Source: Vicinamibacteria bacterium (GTDB lineage Bacteria > Acidobacteriota > Vicinamibacteria > Vicinamibacterales > 2-12-FULL-66-21). From it: 9,424 nucleotides of DNA. Made by a program: the position numbers and the translations under genes. Positions 1 through 9,424 of the stretch are shown one piece after another. The stretch spans positions 1-9,424 of the forward strand of contig JAICSD010000147.1 of NCBI GenBank assembly GCA_025937075.1, read 5' to 3'. Below the pieces are notes generated by a model, which worked only from the letters and a program-made list of their open reading frames with translations, did no database searches and had not been told where the DNA came from. Within the stretch, counting starts at the first letter, position 1. Each line of letters starts with the position of its first letter.

Positions 1-23
1 CAGGGGGGTGGGGGGGCCGACGT

Positions 24-61
24 CCCCCGAATGAAAATGAAGCGCGTACAGCGCTCGGGGG
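24..61. repeat. Inverted repeat in upstream intergenic region
   Basis: Perfect 7-base arms CCCCCGA (24-30) and TCGGGGG (55-61) enclose a second small hairpin made of AGCGC (41-45) and GCGCT (51-55). A G-run at 11-16 can compete for the same C-run at 24-28. No T-tract follows, so it does not look like a classical intrinsic terminator. It could still form the 3' end of a transcript arriving from outside the window, or be part of a dispersed intergenic repeat. What is seen is the pairing; any function is unknown. Confidence 0.45.
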
Positions 62-67
62 TGCCGC

Positions 68-99
68 CTTCGCCAAGGCTCCGGCGAGCCTCGCCGAAG
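68..99. repeat. Imperfect hairpin, possible dispersed intergenic repeat
   Basis: Arms 68-80 (CTTCGCCAAGGCT) and 87-99 (AGCCTCGCCGAAG) pair over 13 bases with two mismatches around a six-base loop. The sequence continues with GCGAAGCGGAGGCGGGGGCCCC. This style of GC-rich, self-complementary intergenic block resembles repetitive palindromic elements that recur between genes in high-GC bacteria. Only one copy is visible in this window, so dispersal is an inference. There is no T-run after the hairpin. Confidence 0.4.
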
Positions 100-152
100 C
101 GAAGCGGAGGCGGGGGCCCCAAGCGCATTGAGTCAAGCTGACTGAACGCCTG

Positions 153-1955
153 ATGAACATCGATCGTACGAACGACTTCGCCTTCAAAATCGCCACCGCC
201 AACGGAACGGGGTCCGCATCCGCCAACGGCCTCATCATGCAGGCGATCTTCCGGAGCGGCGTCCCCGTGACCGGCAAGAACGTGTTCCCGTCGAACATCC
301 AGGGGCTGCCCACCTGGTACGAGATCCGCGTCAGCAAACACGGCTACACCGCGCGGACGCCGCACTTCGATCTGATGGTCGCGATGAATCCCGCGACCTA
401 CGAGCGCGACATCGCTGAAGTGCGATCCGGTGGATGGCTGATGTACGACTCGACATGGCCGCTCGACGCGCGGCTCACGCGGCCGGACGTCACGTATCTG
501 GGCATCCCGCTCGCGGAGATGTGCAACGCGGCCTTCGCGGGCGTGCGCGAGCGCATCCTGATGAAGAACATCGCGTACGCCGGCGCCCTCGCGGCGCTGC
601 TGCAGATGGACACCGCCATCATCCGCGCGCTGCTGGACGAGAAGTTCTCGAAGAAGCCGGCGCTGATGGCGTCGAACCAGAAGGCGTTCGATCTCGGATA
701 CGAGTACGCGAACGCCCATTTCGCCTGCCCGCTGCCGATCCATCTCGAGCCGATGGACAAGACGAGCGATTGCATTCTGATCGACGGCAACACGGCCGCC
801 GCGCTCGGTTGCCTCTACGCGGGCGCGACGGTCGGCGCCTGGTATCCGATCACCCCGGCGACGTCCCTCATGGAAGCGTTCAAGGGGTTCTGTCAGAAGT
901 ACCGCCGCGAGCCGGGCACCGACCGCAATCGCTTTGCAATTCTCCAGGCCGAGGACGAACTGGCGGCGATCGGGATGGTGATTGGCGCGGGCTGGGCCGG
1001 CGCGCGGGCGTTCACGCCAACGGCCGGCCCGGGCATCTCGCTCATGAACGAGTTCATCGGGCTCGCGTACTACGCGGAGATCCCCGCTGTGATCTTCGAC
1101 GTCCAGCGAACGGGCCCGTCCACGGGCATGCCCACCCGCACGCAGCAGGGCGATCTGATGCTCTGCGCATACGCCTCGCACGGCGATACGCGCCACATCT
1201 GTCTGTACCCAGCCGATCCGCGCGAGGCGTTCGAGCTGGCGGTCGCATCGTTCGATCTCGCCGAGCGGTTCCAGACGCCCGTGTTCGTGCTGAGCGATCT
1301 CGATATCGGCATGAACGACTGGATGATCCCGAAGCTGACCTGGGACGATCGCTACCGGCCGGACCGCGGAAAGGTGCTCTCGGCGGAGCAGCTCGACACC
1401 GTGAAGACGTTCCATCGCTACCTGGATGTGGACGGCGACGGCATTCCGTACCGCACGCTTCCCGGCGTCCACCCGAAGGGCGCGTACTTCACACGCGGAT
1501 CGGGCCACAACCGCTACGGCATCTACACGGAAGACAGCGCCGAGTACACCGAGGTCGTCGATCGTATCGACCGGAAGATCCAGGGGGCCGCGCGCGCGGT
1601 GCCGGCGCCCGTCACCCGGCACGCTGCGGCTGCGCGCCTTGGGCTCATCACCGTAGGCGGATGTCATGCGGCGTGCATGGAAGCGCTCGACCTGCTCGCG
1701 AAGGACGGCGTGGCCATGGACTACATGCGCGTTCGCGGCTTTCCGTTCTCCGATGCCATATCGGCATTTCTCGAGTCGCACGATATCAATTTCGTCGTCG
1801 AACAGAACCGCGACGGGCAGCTCAGAAACCTGCTGATGCTCGAAACGGGCGTCGCGGTCGAGAAGCTCGAGCCGCTTCGTTATTACGGCGGGTTCCCGAT
1901 GAGCGCGCATCACGTCATCGCGGGCGTGAAGGCGAAGCTGGAGAAGGCGGCATGA
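153..1955 (+). CDS. korA: 2-oxoacid:ferredoxin oxidoreductase, fused gamma-alpha subunit
   Basis: Subunit of a thiamine-diphosphate enzyme that oxidatively decarboxylates a 2-oxoacid (probably 2-oxoglutarate) to an acyl-CoA, passing electrons to ferredoxin in the cytoplasm. The 600 residues show the usual fusion order. A gamma domain at about 1-190 has the glycine-rich segment NGTGSASANG (17-26). An alpha/pyrimidine-binding domain from about 205 has YPITPATSLME (231-241), QAEDELAAIGM (265-275), TAGPGISLMNE (290-300) and RTGPSTGMPTRTQQGDL (319-335), all hallmarks of the KorA/PorA alpha family. A C-terminal domain follows at about 495-600. Length is normal for fused KorA. ATG 153 is the first ATG after an in-frame stop at 129-131, but no clear Shine-Dalgarno site precedes it. 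It overlaps the beta-subunit gene by ATGA, so the two are surely co-translated. Substrate choice (2-oxoglutarate over pyruvate or branched-chain acids) is inferred from the KorA-like fusion and not proven. Confidence 0.93.
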   Translation: MNIDRTNDFAFKIATANGTGSASANGLIMQAIFRSGVPVTGKNVFPSNIQGLPTWYEIRVSKHGYTARTPHFDLMVAMNPATYERDIAEVRSGGWLMYDSTWPLDARLTRPDVTYLGIPLAEMCNAAFAGVRERILMKNIAYAGALAALLQMDTAIIRALLDEKFSKKPALMASNQKAFDLGYEYANAHFACPLPIHLEPMDKTSDCILIDGNTAAALGCLYAGATVGAWYPITPATSLMEAFKGFCQKYRREPGTDRNRFAILQAEDELAAIGMVIGAGWAGARAFTPTAGPGISLMNEFIGLAYYAEIPAVIFDVQRTGPSTGMPTRTQQGDLMLCAYASHGDTRHICLYPADPREAFELAVASFDLAERFQTPVFVLSDLDIGMNDWMIPKLTWDDRYRPDRGKVLSAEQLDTVKTFHRYLDVDGDGIPYRTLPGVHPKGAYFTRGSGHNRYGIYTEDSAEYTEVVDRIDRKIQGAARAVPAPVTRHAAAARLGLITVGGCHAACMEALDLLAKDGVAMDYMRVRGFPFSDAISAFLESHDINFVVEQNRDGQLRNLLMLETGVAVEKLEPLRYYGGFPMSAHHVIAGVKAKLEKAA

Positions 1956-3007
1956 CCTACATCGCGAAGCCGCGCGTCCACCATCCGGCGCTGCAGAAGA
2001 ACGCGATTGGCCTCACGCGGCGCGACTACGAAGGGGCGATCACCACGCTGTGTGCCGGATGCGGCCACGACTCGATCACGGCCGCGATCACGCAGGCGTT
2101 CTGGGAGCTCTCGATCCAGCCGCACCGCGTCGCCAAGCTGTCGGGCATCGGCTGCTCCTCGAAGACGCCGGCGTATTTCCTGCGCGAGGCGCACGGCTTC
2201 AACGGCGTGCACGGCCGGATGCCGGCGCTCGTGGCGGGCGCGAACGCGGCGAATCGCGACCTGACGTATGTCGGCATCTCAGGCGACGGCGATTCGCTGT
2301 CGATCGGCCTCGGGCAGTTGTGCCACGCCATTCGCCGCAACGTGACCGTGCTGTACCTGCTCGAGAACAACGGCGTGTACGTGCTCACGAAAGGGCAGTT
2401 CTCCGCGTCCGCCGATCCTGGATCGCTCAGCAAGAAGGGCGAGGCCAATACGCTCGAGGCAATCGACGGCTGTCTGCTCGCGCTGTCGCTGGGCGCTACG
2501 TTCGTCGCGCGCGCATTTTCGGGAGACAAGGCGCAGCTCGTGCCCATCCTGAAGGCCGGCCTCGCGCACAAGGGATTTGCGTTCGTCGACGTCATCTCGC
2601 CGTGCGTCACCTTCAACGACCACGAAGGGTCGACGAAGAGCTACGCGTATACGCGCGAGAAGAACGTCGAGGTGGTGCAGGCGGACTTCGTTCCGCCGAC
2701 GGCCGCCATTACGGCCGAGTACGATGCCGGTGCCGTACGTGCCGTCATGCTGCACGACGGCAGCTGGGTGCGGCTGCGCAAGCTCGCCGCCGATTACGAT
2801 CCCGGCGACGCCGATCGCGCCTACAGCTACATCCGCGAGCGGCAGAAGGACGGTGAGATCGTCACAGGCCTGCTGTATCTCTCCCCCGATTCCAAGGACA
2901 TGCACGAGCACAGCAACACGACCGAAACGCCGCTGGTCGACGTGCCGTACGCGGCGCTGTGCCCCGGCAGCGCGGAGCTCGAGAAGCTGCAACGGAGGTT
3001 TCGCTAG
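1952..3007 (+). CDS. korB: 2-oxoacid:ferredoxin oxidoreductase, beta subunit
   Basis: The beta subunit binds thiamine diphosphate with Mg2+ and one [4Fe-4S] cluster, and completes the enzyme begun by the preceding gene. The 351-residue product has CAGCGH (Cys34, Cys37), GIGCSS (Cys68) and SPC (Cys218), the four cysteines expected for the cluster. It has the ThDP motif GDGDSLSIGLGQL (111-123) followed by ENNGVYVLTKGQ (138-149), and SADPGSLSKKGEAN (153-166). The C-terminal part (about 240-351) is the usual KorB extension. The start at 1952 is chosen because it overlaps the korA stop as ATGA, has GGAG at 1940-1943 with eight bases of spacing, and puts the cluster motif at the normal distance from the N terminus. 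The same frame stays open far upstream, but that stretch is only an out-of-frame reading of korA. No separate ferredoxin-like delta subunit is present next to the pair. Confidence 0.94.
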   Translation: MTYIAKPRVHHPALQKNAIGLTRRDYEGAITTLCAGCGHDSITAAITQAFWELSIQPHRVAKLSGIGCSSKTPAYFLREAHGFNGVHGRMPALVAGANAANRDLTYVGISGDGDSLSIGLGQLCHAIRRNVTVLYLLENNGVYVLTKGQFSASADPGSLSKKGEANTLEAIDGCLLALSLGATFVARAFSGDKAQLVPILKAGLAHKGFAFVDVISPCVTFNDHEGSTKSYAYTREKNVEVVQADFVPPTAAITAEYDAGAVRAVMLHDGSWVRLRKLAADYDPGDADRAYSYIRERQKDGEIVTGLLYLSPDSKDMHEHSNTTETPLVDVPYAALCPGSAELEKLQRRFR

Positions 3008-3089
3008 ATGATGCCGGCGATTCGCAATCGATGGTTCGCGTGCGCATCCGCGCTGCGTGACGCACGCCGATCTTGCTGCAATGGTTCAC

Positions 3090-3112
3090 AGGAGATCAGG
3101 AGATCAGGAGAT
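3090..3112 (+). promoter_or_regulatory. Triple tandem Shine-Dalgarno-like repeat before the protease gene
   Basis: AGGAGATC occurs at 3090-3097 and 3098-3105, and AGGAGAT at 3106-3112 runs directly into ATG 3113. Each copy contains the AGGAG ribosome-binding core. The last core (3106-3110) is two bases from the start codon, which is tight; the middle one (3098-3102) is ten bases away, which is acceptable. GGAGATCAGG (3099-3108, or 3091-3100) can pair with CCTGGTCTCC (3124-3133) inside the coding sequence over ten positions with one G-U. This cluster decides the start at 3113 and may control translation. Confidence 0.5.
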
Positions 3113-6379
<3,267 letters not shown>

Positions 6380-6392
6380 CGCCGCGGAACAG

Positions 6393-7520
6393 TCAGAACT
6401 CCGGCGCGATCAGCGCGGGATTCAGCGCGTGCGCGCGTGCGAATGCCGCGCGCGCGGCGCCGAGCTGTCCCAGCCGCTGCAGCGCACGTCCCAACTGATA
6501 GTGAGCGGGCGCGTAGGTGTCGACGAGCGCGATCGCGCGGCGAAAGCAATCCACGGCGGCCGCTGCATCGCTCCGATCGAGCTTCTGGGTTCCGACGGTC
6601 GTCCACACACCGGCCTCCTGTTCCAGCTCCGCGCGCCGGCGCAATCGTTCCGCCTGCTCCCGTTCCGCGCGTGCATTGGCGGCCTCGCCCTTCGCGTCGA
6701 GGACCTGCGCGAGCGCGTAGTGCGAATCGGGCAGATCCGGCCGAAGCTCGACGGAGCGCGTCAACATGCGGGCCGCGCCCGCGAGATCTCCTGACGCCTT
6801 CAACACTCCGCCGAGAGCGGCGTACGCGTCGGCATAGCCCGGCTGCGCACCGATCGCGGACCGCAGCGCGTCCGTTGCCCGCGACGTATCGCCCTGATGC
6901 CAGTAGATGACGCCGAGCGTGTAGAACGCCTCGGCGCGCTGGTGCGTCTGGAGCACGCGCTGCAGCTCGGCTATCGCCTCCGCCTGACGATCGGACCGGT
7001 TGAGCACGAGCGCGAGGTTGTAGCGCGCGAGCGCGTGATCGGGCGCGAGATCGAGCGCGCGGCGGAATGCGTCGATCGCCGCGGGCGCGTCCTGATCCGC
7101 GAGTGCGAGACCCAGGGTGAAGTAGCGATCCGGATCGGCCGGCGCGTCAGCGACGAACGCGCGCGCGCGCTGGACGGCCTCGGTGCCCTTTCCTGATTTG
7201 ACCAGCGCAAGAATGAGGTTGTTCGACGCCTTTCGGAATCCCGGACGAGCCTGCTCAGCTGCGCGGAAGGCGCTCACCGCGGCATCGAGCGCGCCGAGGC
7301 GCTCCAGCGCTTCGCCCAGGCTGTTTTGGATGTCGGGATCGCTCGGCGCCAGGCCTGCGGCTTCCCACAGCAGCGACAGCGCGGCCGCGTGATCGCCGGA
7401 GCGTTCGAGCGCGAGCGCCCGGTCATATACCTGCCGCGCGTGAGGCGGTTGCGCGAACACGAGCTCAGCGGCGAACAGGCTCGCGGCGAACATCCACGCA
7501 CCGGCACCGGTGACCCGCAT
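6393..7520 (-). CDS. Exported TPR-repeat protein
   Basis: Protein of 375 residues with an N-terminal signal peptide (hydrophobic core about 8-22, likely cleavage after FA at 22-23) followed almost entirely by tetratricopeptide repeats. Recognisable repeat units include AALSLLWEAAGLAPSDPDIQ (about 46-65), AAIDAFRRALDLAPDHALAR (147-166), DALRSAIGAQPGYADAYAAL (217-236), ARMLTRSVELRPDLPDSHYA (250-269) and DCFRRAIALVDTYAPAHYQL (324-343). A charged, Arg/Glu-rich helical stretch at about 279-303 interrupts the repeats. TPR proteins are protein-binding scaffolds; no enzyme domain or partner can be named. ATG at 7520-7518 is preferred because GAAGGG lies five bases upstream of it; a GTG codon directly before it (7523-7521) would add one residue. 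The gene is convergent with the protease gene, 13 bases between the stops, and divergent from the receptor gene. Confidence 0.88.
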   Translation of the reverse strand: MRVTGAGAWMFAASLFAAELVFAQPPHARQVYDRALALERSGDHAAALSLLWEAAGLAPSDPDIQNSLGEALERLGALDAAVSAFRAAEQARPGFRKASNNLILALVKSGKGTEAVQRARAFVADAPADPDRYFTLGLALADQDAPAAIDAFRRALDLAPDHALARYNLALVLNRSDRQAEAIAELQRVLQTHQRAEAFYTLGVIYWHQGDTSRATDALRSAIGAQPGYADAYAALGGVLKASGDLAGAARMLTRSVELRPDLPDSHYALAQVLDAKGEAANARAEREQAERLRRRAELEQEAGVWTTVGTQKLDRSDAAAAVDCFRRAIALVDTYAPAHYQLGRALQRLGQLGAARAAFARAHALNPALIAPEF

Positions 7521-7576
7521 CACGGCCCTTCATTCTCGCACGCGCGATCCCAGCTCCGCCGCACCGCCCCGTCTCA

Positions 7577-7592
7577 ACTATACCGGTGTAGT
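7577..7592. promoter_or_regulatory. Near-palindromic candidate operator in the divergent intergenic region
   Basis: ACTATACCGGTGTAGT is a 16-base inverted repeat, centred between 7584 and 7585, with a single mismatched pair. On the minus strand its left half reads TATAGT (7582-7577), a good sigma-70-type -10 hexamer for the TPR gene, though no convincing -35 is seen. The right half with the next base, TGTAGTA (7587-7593), equals the half-site known for BlaI/MecI/CopY-type repressors, but the spacer here is four bases and not two. Operator function is inferred from symmetry and position only. Confidence 0.35.
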
Positions 7593-7615
7593 AGGCCGAG
7601 AACGCGCGATTTCTG

Positions 7616-7644
7616 TTGAATCACTCCGACCAAAGATGTAGTGT
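7616..7644 (+). promoter_or_regulatory. Weak candidate promoter of the receptor gene
   Basis: TTGAAT (7616-7621) is separated by 17 bases from TAGTGT (7639-7644). The -35 matches the sigma-70 consensus at four of six positions and the -10 at only three, so this is a tentative call. It would give a leader of roughly 35 bases before the start codon at 7687. Promoter rules in this group of bacteria are not well enough known to me to decide further. Confidence 0.25.
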
Positions 7645-7673
7645 CGCCACGCACGATCTCAGCACACATTCTC

Positions 7674-7680
7674 GGGAGGA
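7674..7680 (+). promoter_or_regulatory. Strong ribosome binding site of the receptor gene
   Basis: GGGAGGA sits six bases before ATG 7687. Another in-frame ATG at 7681 directly abuts the site and could not be used with it, so this site decides the start at 7687. Confidence 0.7.
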
Positions 7681-7686
7681 ATGATC

Positions 7687-9424
7687 ATGAGACGTCGGTC
7701 CCCCAGCCTGCTCTGGCTGGCGCTGCTGCTTGGAATGGCCGGCAGCGCAGCCGCGCAGGAATTCCGAGCCACAGTCAAAGGCCAGGTCGTCGATGCGAGC
7801 CAGGCCGCCCTGCCCGGTGCGACGGTCACCATCACGAACCAACAGACGAACGAGATCGCGACCGCGGTCACGAACAACGAAGGCAGCTACACGATCCCGT
7901 TTCTCCGGCCGGGGACCTACACCCTGACGACCGAGATGAGCGGGTTCCAGACCTACACCCGCAAGGACATGACCCTCGAGGTTGGCCAGACGGCGACGGT
8001 GAACGTCACGATGCCGATCGCGGGCGTCGCCGAGCAGGTGACCGTCGCCGCCGAATCGCCGTTGCTCGATACGAGCAATGCGAATCGGGGGAGCGTCATC
8101 GACAGCCATCGGATTGCCGAGCTGCCGCTGCAGTCGCGGAGCCCGATGGCGCTGGCGACGCTCGTGGCCGGCGTGAACTACAACGCGCAGGCGGTGTATC
8201 TGCGCCCCTTCGACAACGGCGCCCTCGCCGACTGGTCGATGAACGGCGGGGCGAACCGCAACAACGAGTTCCTGCTGGACGGCGCGCCGAACAACGCGAA
8301 CCAGGGTGGCAACAACATCGCGTACGTCCCGCCGGCGGAGGCGGTGCAGGAGTTCAAGATCGCGACGAACTCGTACGACGCGCAGTACGGGCGCACGGCC
8401 GGCGGCGTGGTGAACATGTCCCTCAAGTCGGGCACCAACACGTTTCACGGCGTCGGCTACGAGTTCTACCGCCGCAAGTGGCTGGACGCCAACTCGTTCT
8501 TCTCGAATTCGCGCAACCTGCCGAAAACGGACCACTACCTCGATCAGTACGGCTTCAGCATCGACGGACCCGTGCAGATCCCCGGGCTGTACAACGGGAA
8601 GAACAAGACGTTCTTCCTGTTCACCGGCGAGAAATATCGCGAAGGGACGCCGAACCCGCTCGTCGCCGGGACGCCGACGGAGGCCATGCGGAATGGTGAT
8701 TTCGGCAATTACCGTGACACCGCCGGCAATCTCATCACCATCTACGATCCCGCGACGGGCCACGACGTCAACGGCACGTGGGTGCGCACTCCGTTTCCCA
8801 ATAACCAGATCCCGGCCGATCGGATCAACCCGGTCGCCCGGCAGCTGCTTTCGTACTACCCGCTGCCGAACAACGTGACCGCAGGCGTCCCCAACTGGCA
8901 GCAGAACCTGTCGTATCCCGAGCACTTCAACAAGGACGAGTTCTGGAACTGGGTCGCCAAGGTTGATCACAACTTCTCGACGAATGACCGCGTGTTCATG
9001 CACTGGGCGGAAAACGAGCGTCACGAGATCCGCAACACGACGCCAATTCGCACCGGGCCCGCGCAGAACGGCCAGTTGCCGCTCATTCGCTCGAACCGGG
9101 CGATCGTCGGCGACTGGGTCCACATCTTCGGGCCGGGCACCGTGTTCAACATGCGCGGCAGCTATACGAATTACCTGGAGCTGAGCCGCGCGGATGTCGG
9201 CATCGGGTTCGACGCCGCCGATCTCGGATTCCCCGCCTCGCTCGTGAACCAGTTTCCGCTGCAGATGTTCCCCCAGATCAGCATCGACGAGTTCACGAAC
9301 CTCGGACGCGGCCAGAACGAGAACCGGAACCTGATTTACTCGCTGCAGCCGAACGTCTCGTTGACGCGCGGCAATCACAACATCCGAAGCGGACTCGACT
9401 ACCGGTCCACGCGTGTCAAGCAGC
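7687..9424 (+). CDS. TonB-dependent receptor, Oar-like, with carboxypeptidase-regulatory-like domain (3' end outside the window)
   Basis: Outer-membrane receptor-like protein, truncated by the window edge after 579 complete codons; the frame is open throughout. Residues 1 to about 23 are a signal peptide (MRRRSPSLLWLALLLGMAGS, then AAAQ). A carboxypeptidase-regulatory-like/Cna-B-type domain spans about 26-110, with VKGQVVDASQAALPGATVTI, EGSYTIPFLRPGTYTL and a final VNVTM strand. The plug domain follows from about 115 to 250: EQVTVAAESPLLDT, IAELPLQSRSPMALATLVAGV, LLDGAPNN (about 196-203), EFKIATNSYDAQYGRTAGGV and NMSLKSGTNTFHG. The barrel begins after that, with IDGPVQIPGLYNGKNKTFFL, NQIPADRINPVARQLL and aromatic-rich strands such as NYLELSRADVG. 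This architecture is that of the Oar-like receptors that are abundant in Acidobacteriota, thought to take up large or sugar-derived substrates. The ligand cannot be told. No TonB box is visible between signal peptide and first domain. Confidence 0.93.
   Translation, partial: MRRRSPSLLWLALLLGMAGSAAAQEFRATVKGQVVDASQAALPGATVTITNQQTNEIATAVTNNEGSYTIPFLRPGTYTLTTEMSGFQTYTRKDMTLEVGQTATVNVTMPIAGVAEQVTVAAESPLLDTSNANRGSVIDSHRIAELPLQSRSPMALATLVAGVNYNAQAVYLRPFDNGALADWSMNGGANRNNEFLLDGAPNNANQGGNNIAYVPPAEAVQEFKIATNSYDAQYGRTAGGVVNMSLKSGTNTFHGVGYEFYRRKWLDANSFFSNSRNLPKTDHYLDQYGFSIDGPVQIPGLYNGKNKTFFLFTGEKYREGTPNPLVAGTPTEAMRNGDFGNYRDTAGNLITIYDPATGHDVNGTWVRTPFPNNQIPADRINPVARQLLSYYPLPNNVTAGVPNWQQNLSYPEHFNKDEFWNWVAKVDHNFSTNDRVFMHWAENERHEIRNTTPIRTGPAQNGQLPLIRSNRAIVGDWVHIFGPGTVFNMRGSYTNYLELSRADVGIGFDAADLGFPASLVNQFPLQMFPQISIDEFTNLGRGQNENRNLIYSLQPNVSLTRGNHNIRSGLDYRSTRVKQ

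Noticed and set aside
31..141. Small plus-strand ORF of 36 codons (MKMKRVQRSG...) before korA; the frame is open from the window edge
   Set aside because: It lies entirely across the inverted repeats, has no ribosome site, and its Arg/Pro/Gly composition follows from the repeat sequence. It could be the tail of an upstream gene, but nothing supports that.
434..1951. In-frame upstream extension of korB to position 434
   Set aside because: This stretch is korA read in the wrong frame, giving an Arg/Gly/Ala-rich product. The KorB homology begins just after ATG 1952, which has its own ribosome site and ATGA overlap.
2279..2992. Minus-strand ORF of 237 codons opposite korB
   Set aside because: Shadow of the korB coding sequence; no domain and no ribosome site of note.
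6420..6460. Alternating GC run near the end of the TPR gene as a possible Z-DNA or simple repeat
   Set aside because: It encodes the Ala/Arg-rich helices of the last TPR unit in frame, and the composition is normal for this gene.
7621..9378. Long open frame of 585 codons on the minus strand opposite the receptor gene
   Set aside because: The plus strand encodes an unmistakable TonB-dependent receptor over the same bases. The antisense product is an Arg/Val-rich sequence with no recognisable domain, as expected from the reverse of GC-rich coding DNA.

Overview
The window is high-GC bacterial DNA coding for ordinary chromosomal genes. The most likely source is an Acidobacteriota genome, possibly of the Vicinamibacteria type. 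The pointers are an Oar-like TonB-dependent receptor with an N-terminal carboxypeptidase-regulatory-like domain, a secreted tricorn-type protease, a secreted TPR protein and the strong GC bias. This assignment is an inference from gene content and style, not from a marker gene.

Layout. Positions 1-152 are non-coding, very G/C-rich and full of inverted repeats. Two genes follow that overlap by ATGA (153-1955 and 1952-3007). They encode the fused gamma-alpha subunit and the beta subunit of a 2-oxoacid:ferredoxin oxidoreductase (KorAB type), which carries out CoA-dependent oxidative decarboxylation of a 2-oxoacid with ferredoxin as electron acceptor. On the same strand, 105 bases later if the preferred start is right, is a large exported tricorn-like protease (3113-6379). 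It has beta-propeller repeats, a Pro/Ala linker, a tricorn C1 region, a PDZ domain and an S41 serine-protease core. Its start region carries three tandem Shine-Dalgarno-like repeats facing a complementary stretch inside the first codons.

The protease gene ends 13 bases from the end of a convergent gene for an exported TPR-repeat protein (6393-7520, minus strand). A 166-base divergent intergenic region (7521-7686) holds a 16-base near-palindrome and weak promoter candidates. It separates the TPR gene from a TonB-dependent receptor gene (7687 onward, plus strand) that runs off the window; 579 codons are visible, covering the signal peptide, the regulatory-like domain, the plug and the start of the barrel.

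How the genes work together. Only korA-korB is clearly one functional unit, a cytoplasmic enzyme of central carbon metabolism. The other three products are envelope or periplasmic proteins (protease, TPR scaffold, outer-membrane receptor) and need not cooperate with KorAB. I found no mobile element, CRISPR array, rRNA, tRNA, toxin-antitoxin or defence system, and nothing I would call a new multi-gene system. The most interesting signals are regulatory: the start-site hairpin of the protease gene, the divergent palindrome, and the structured 5' repeat region.
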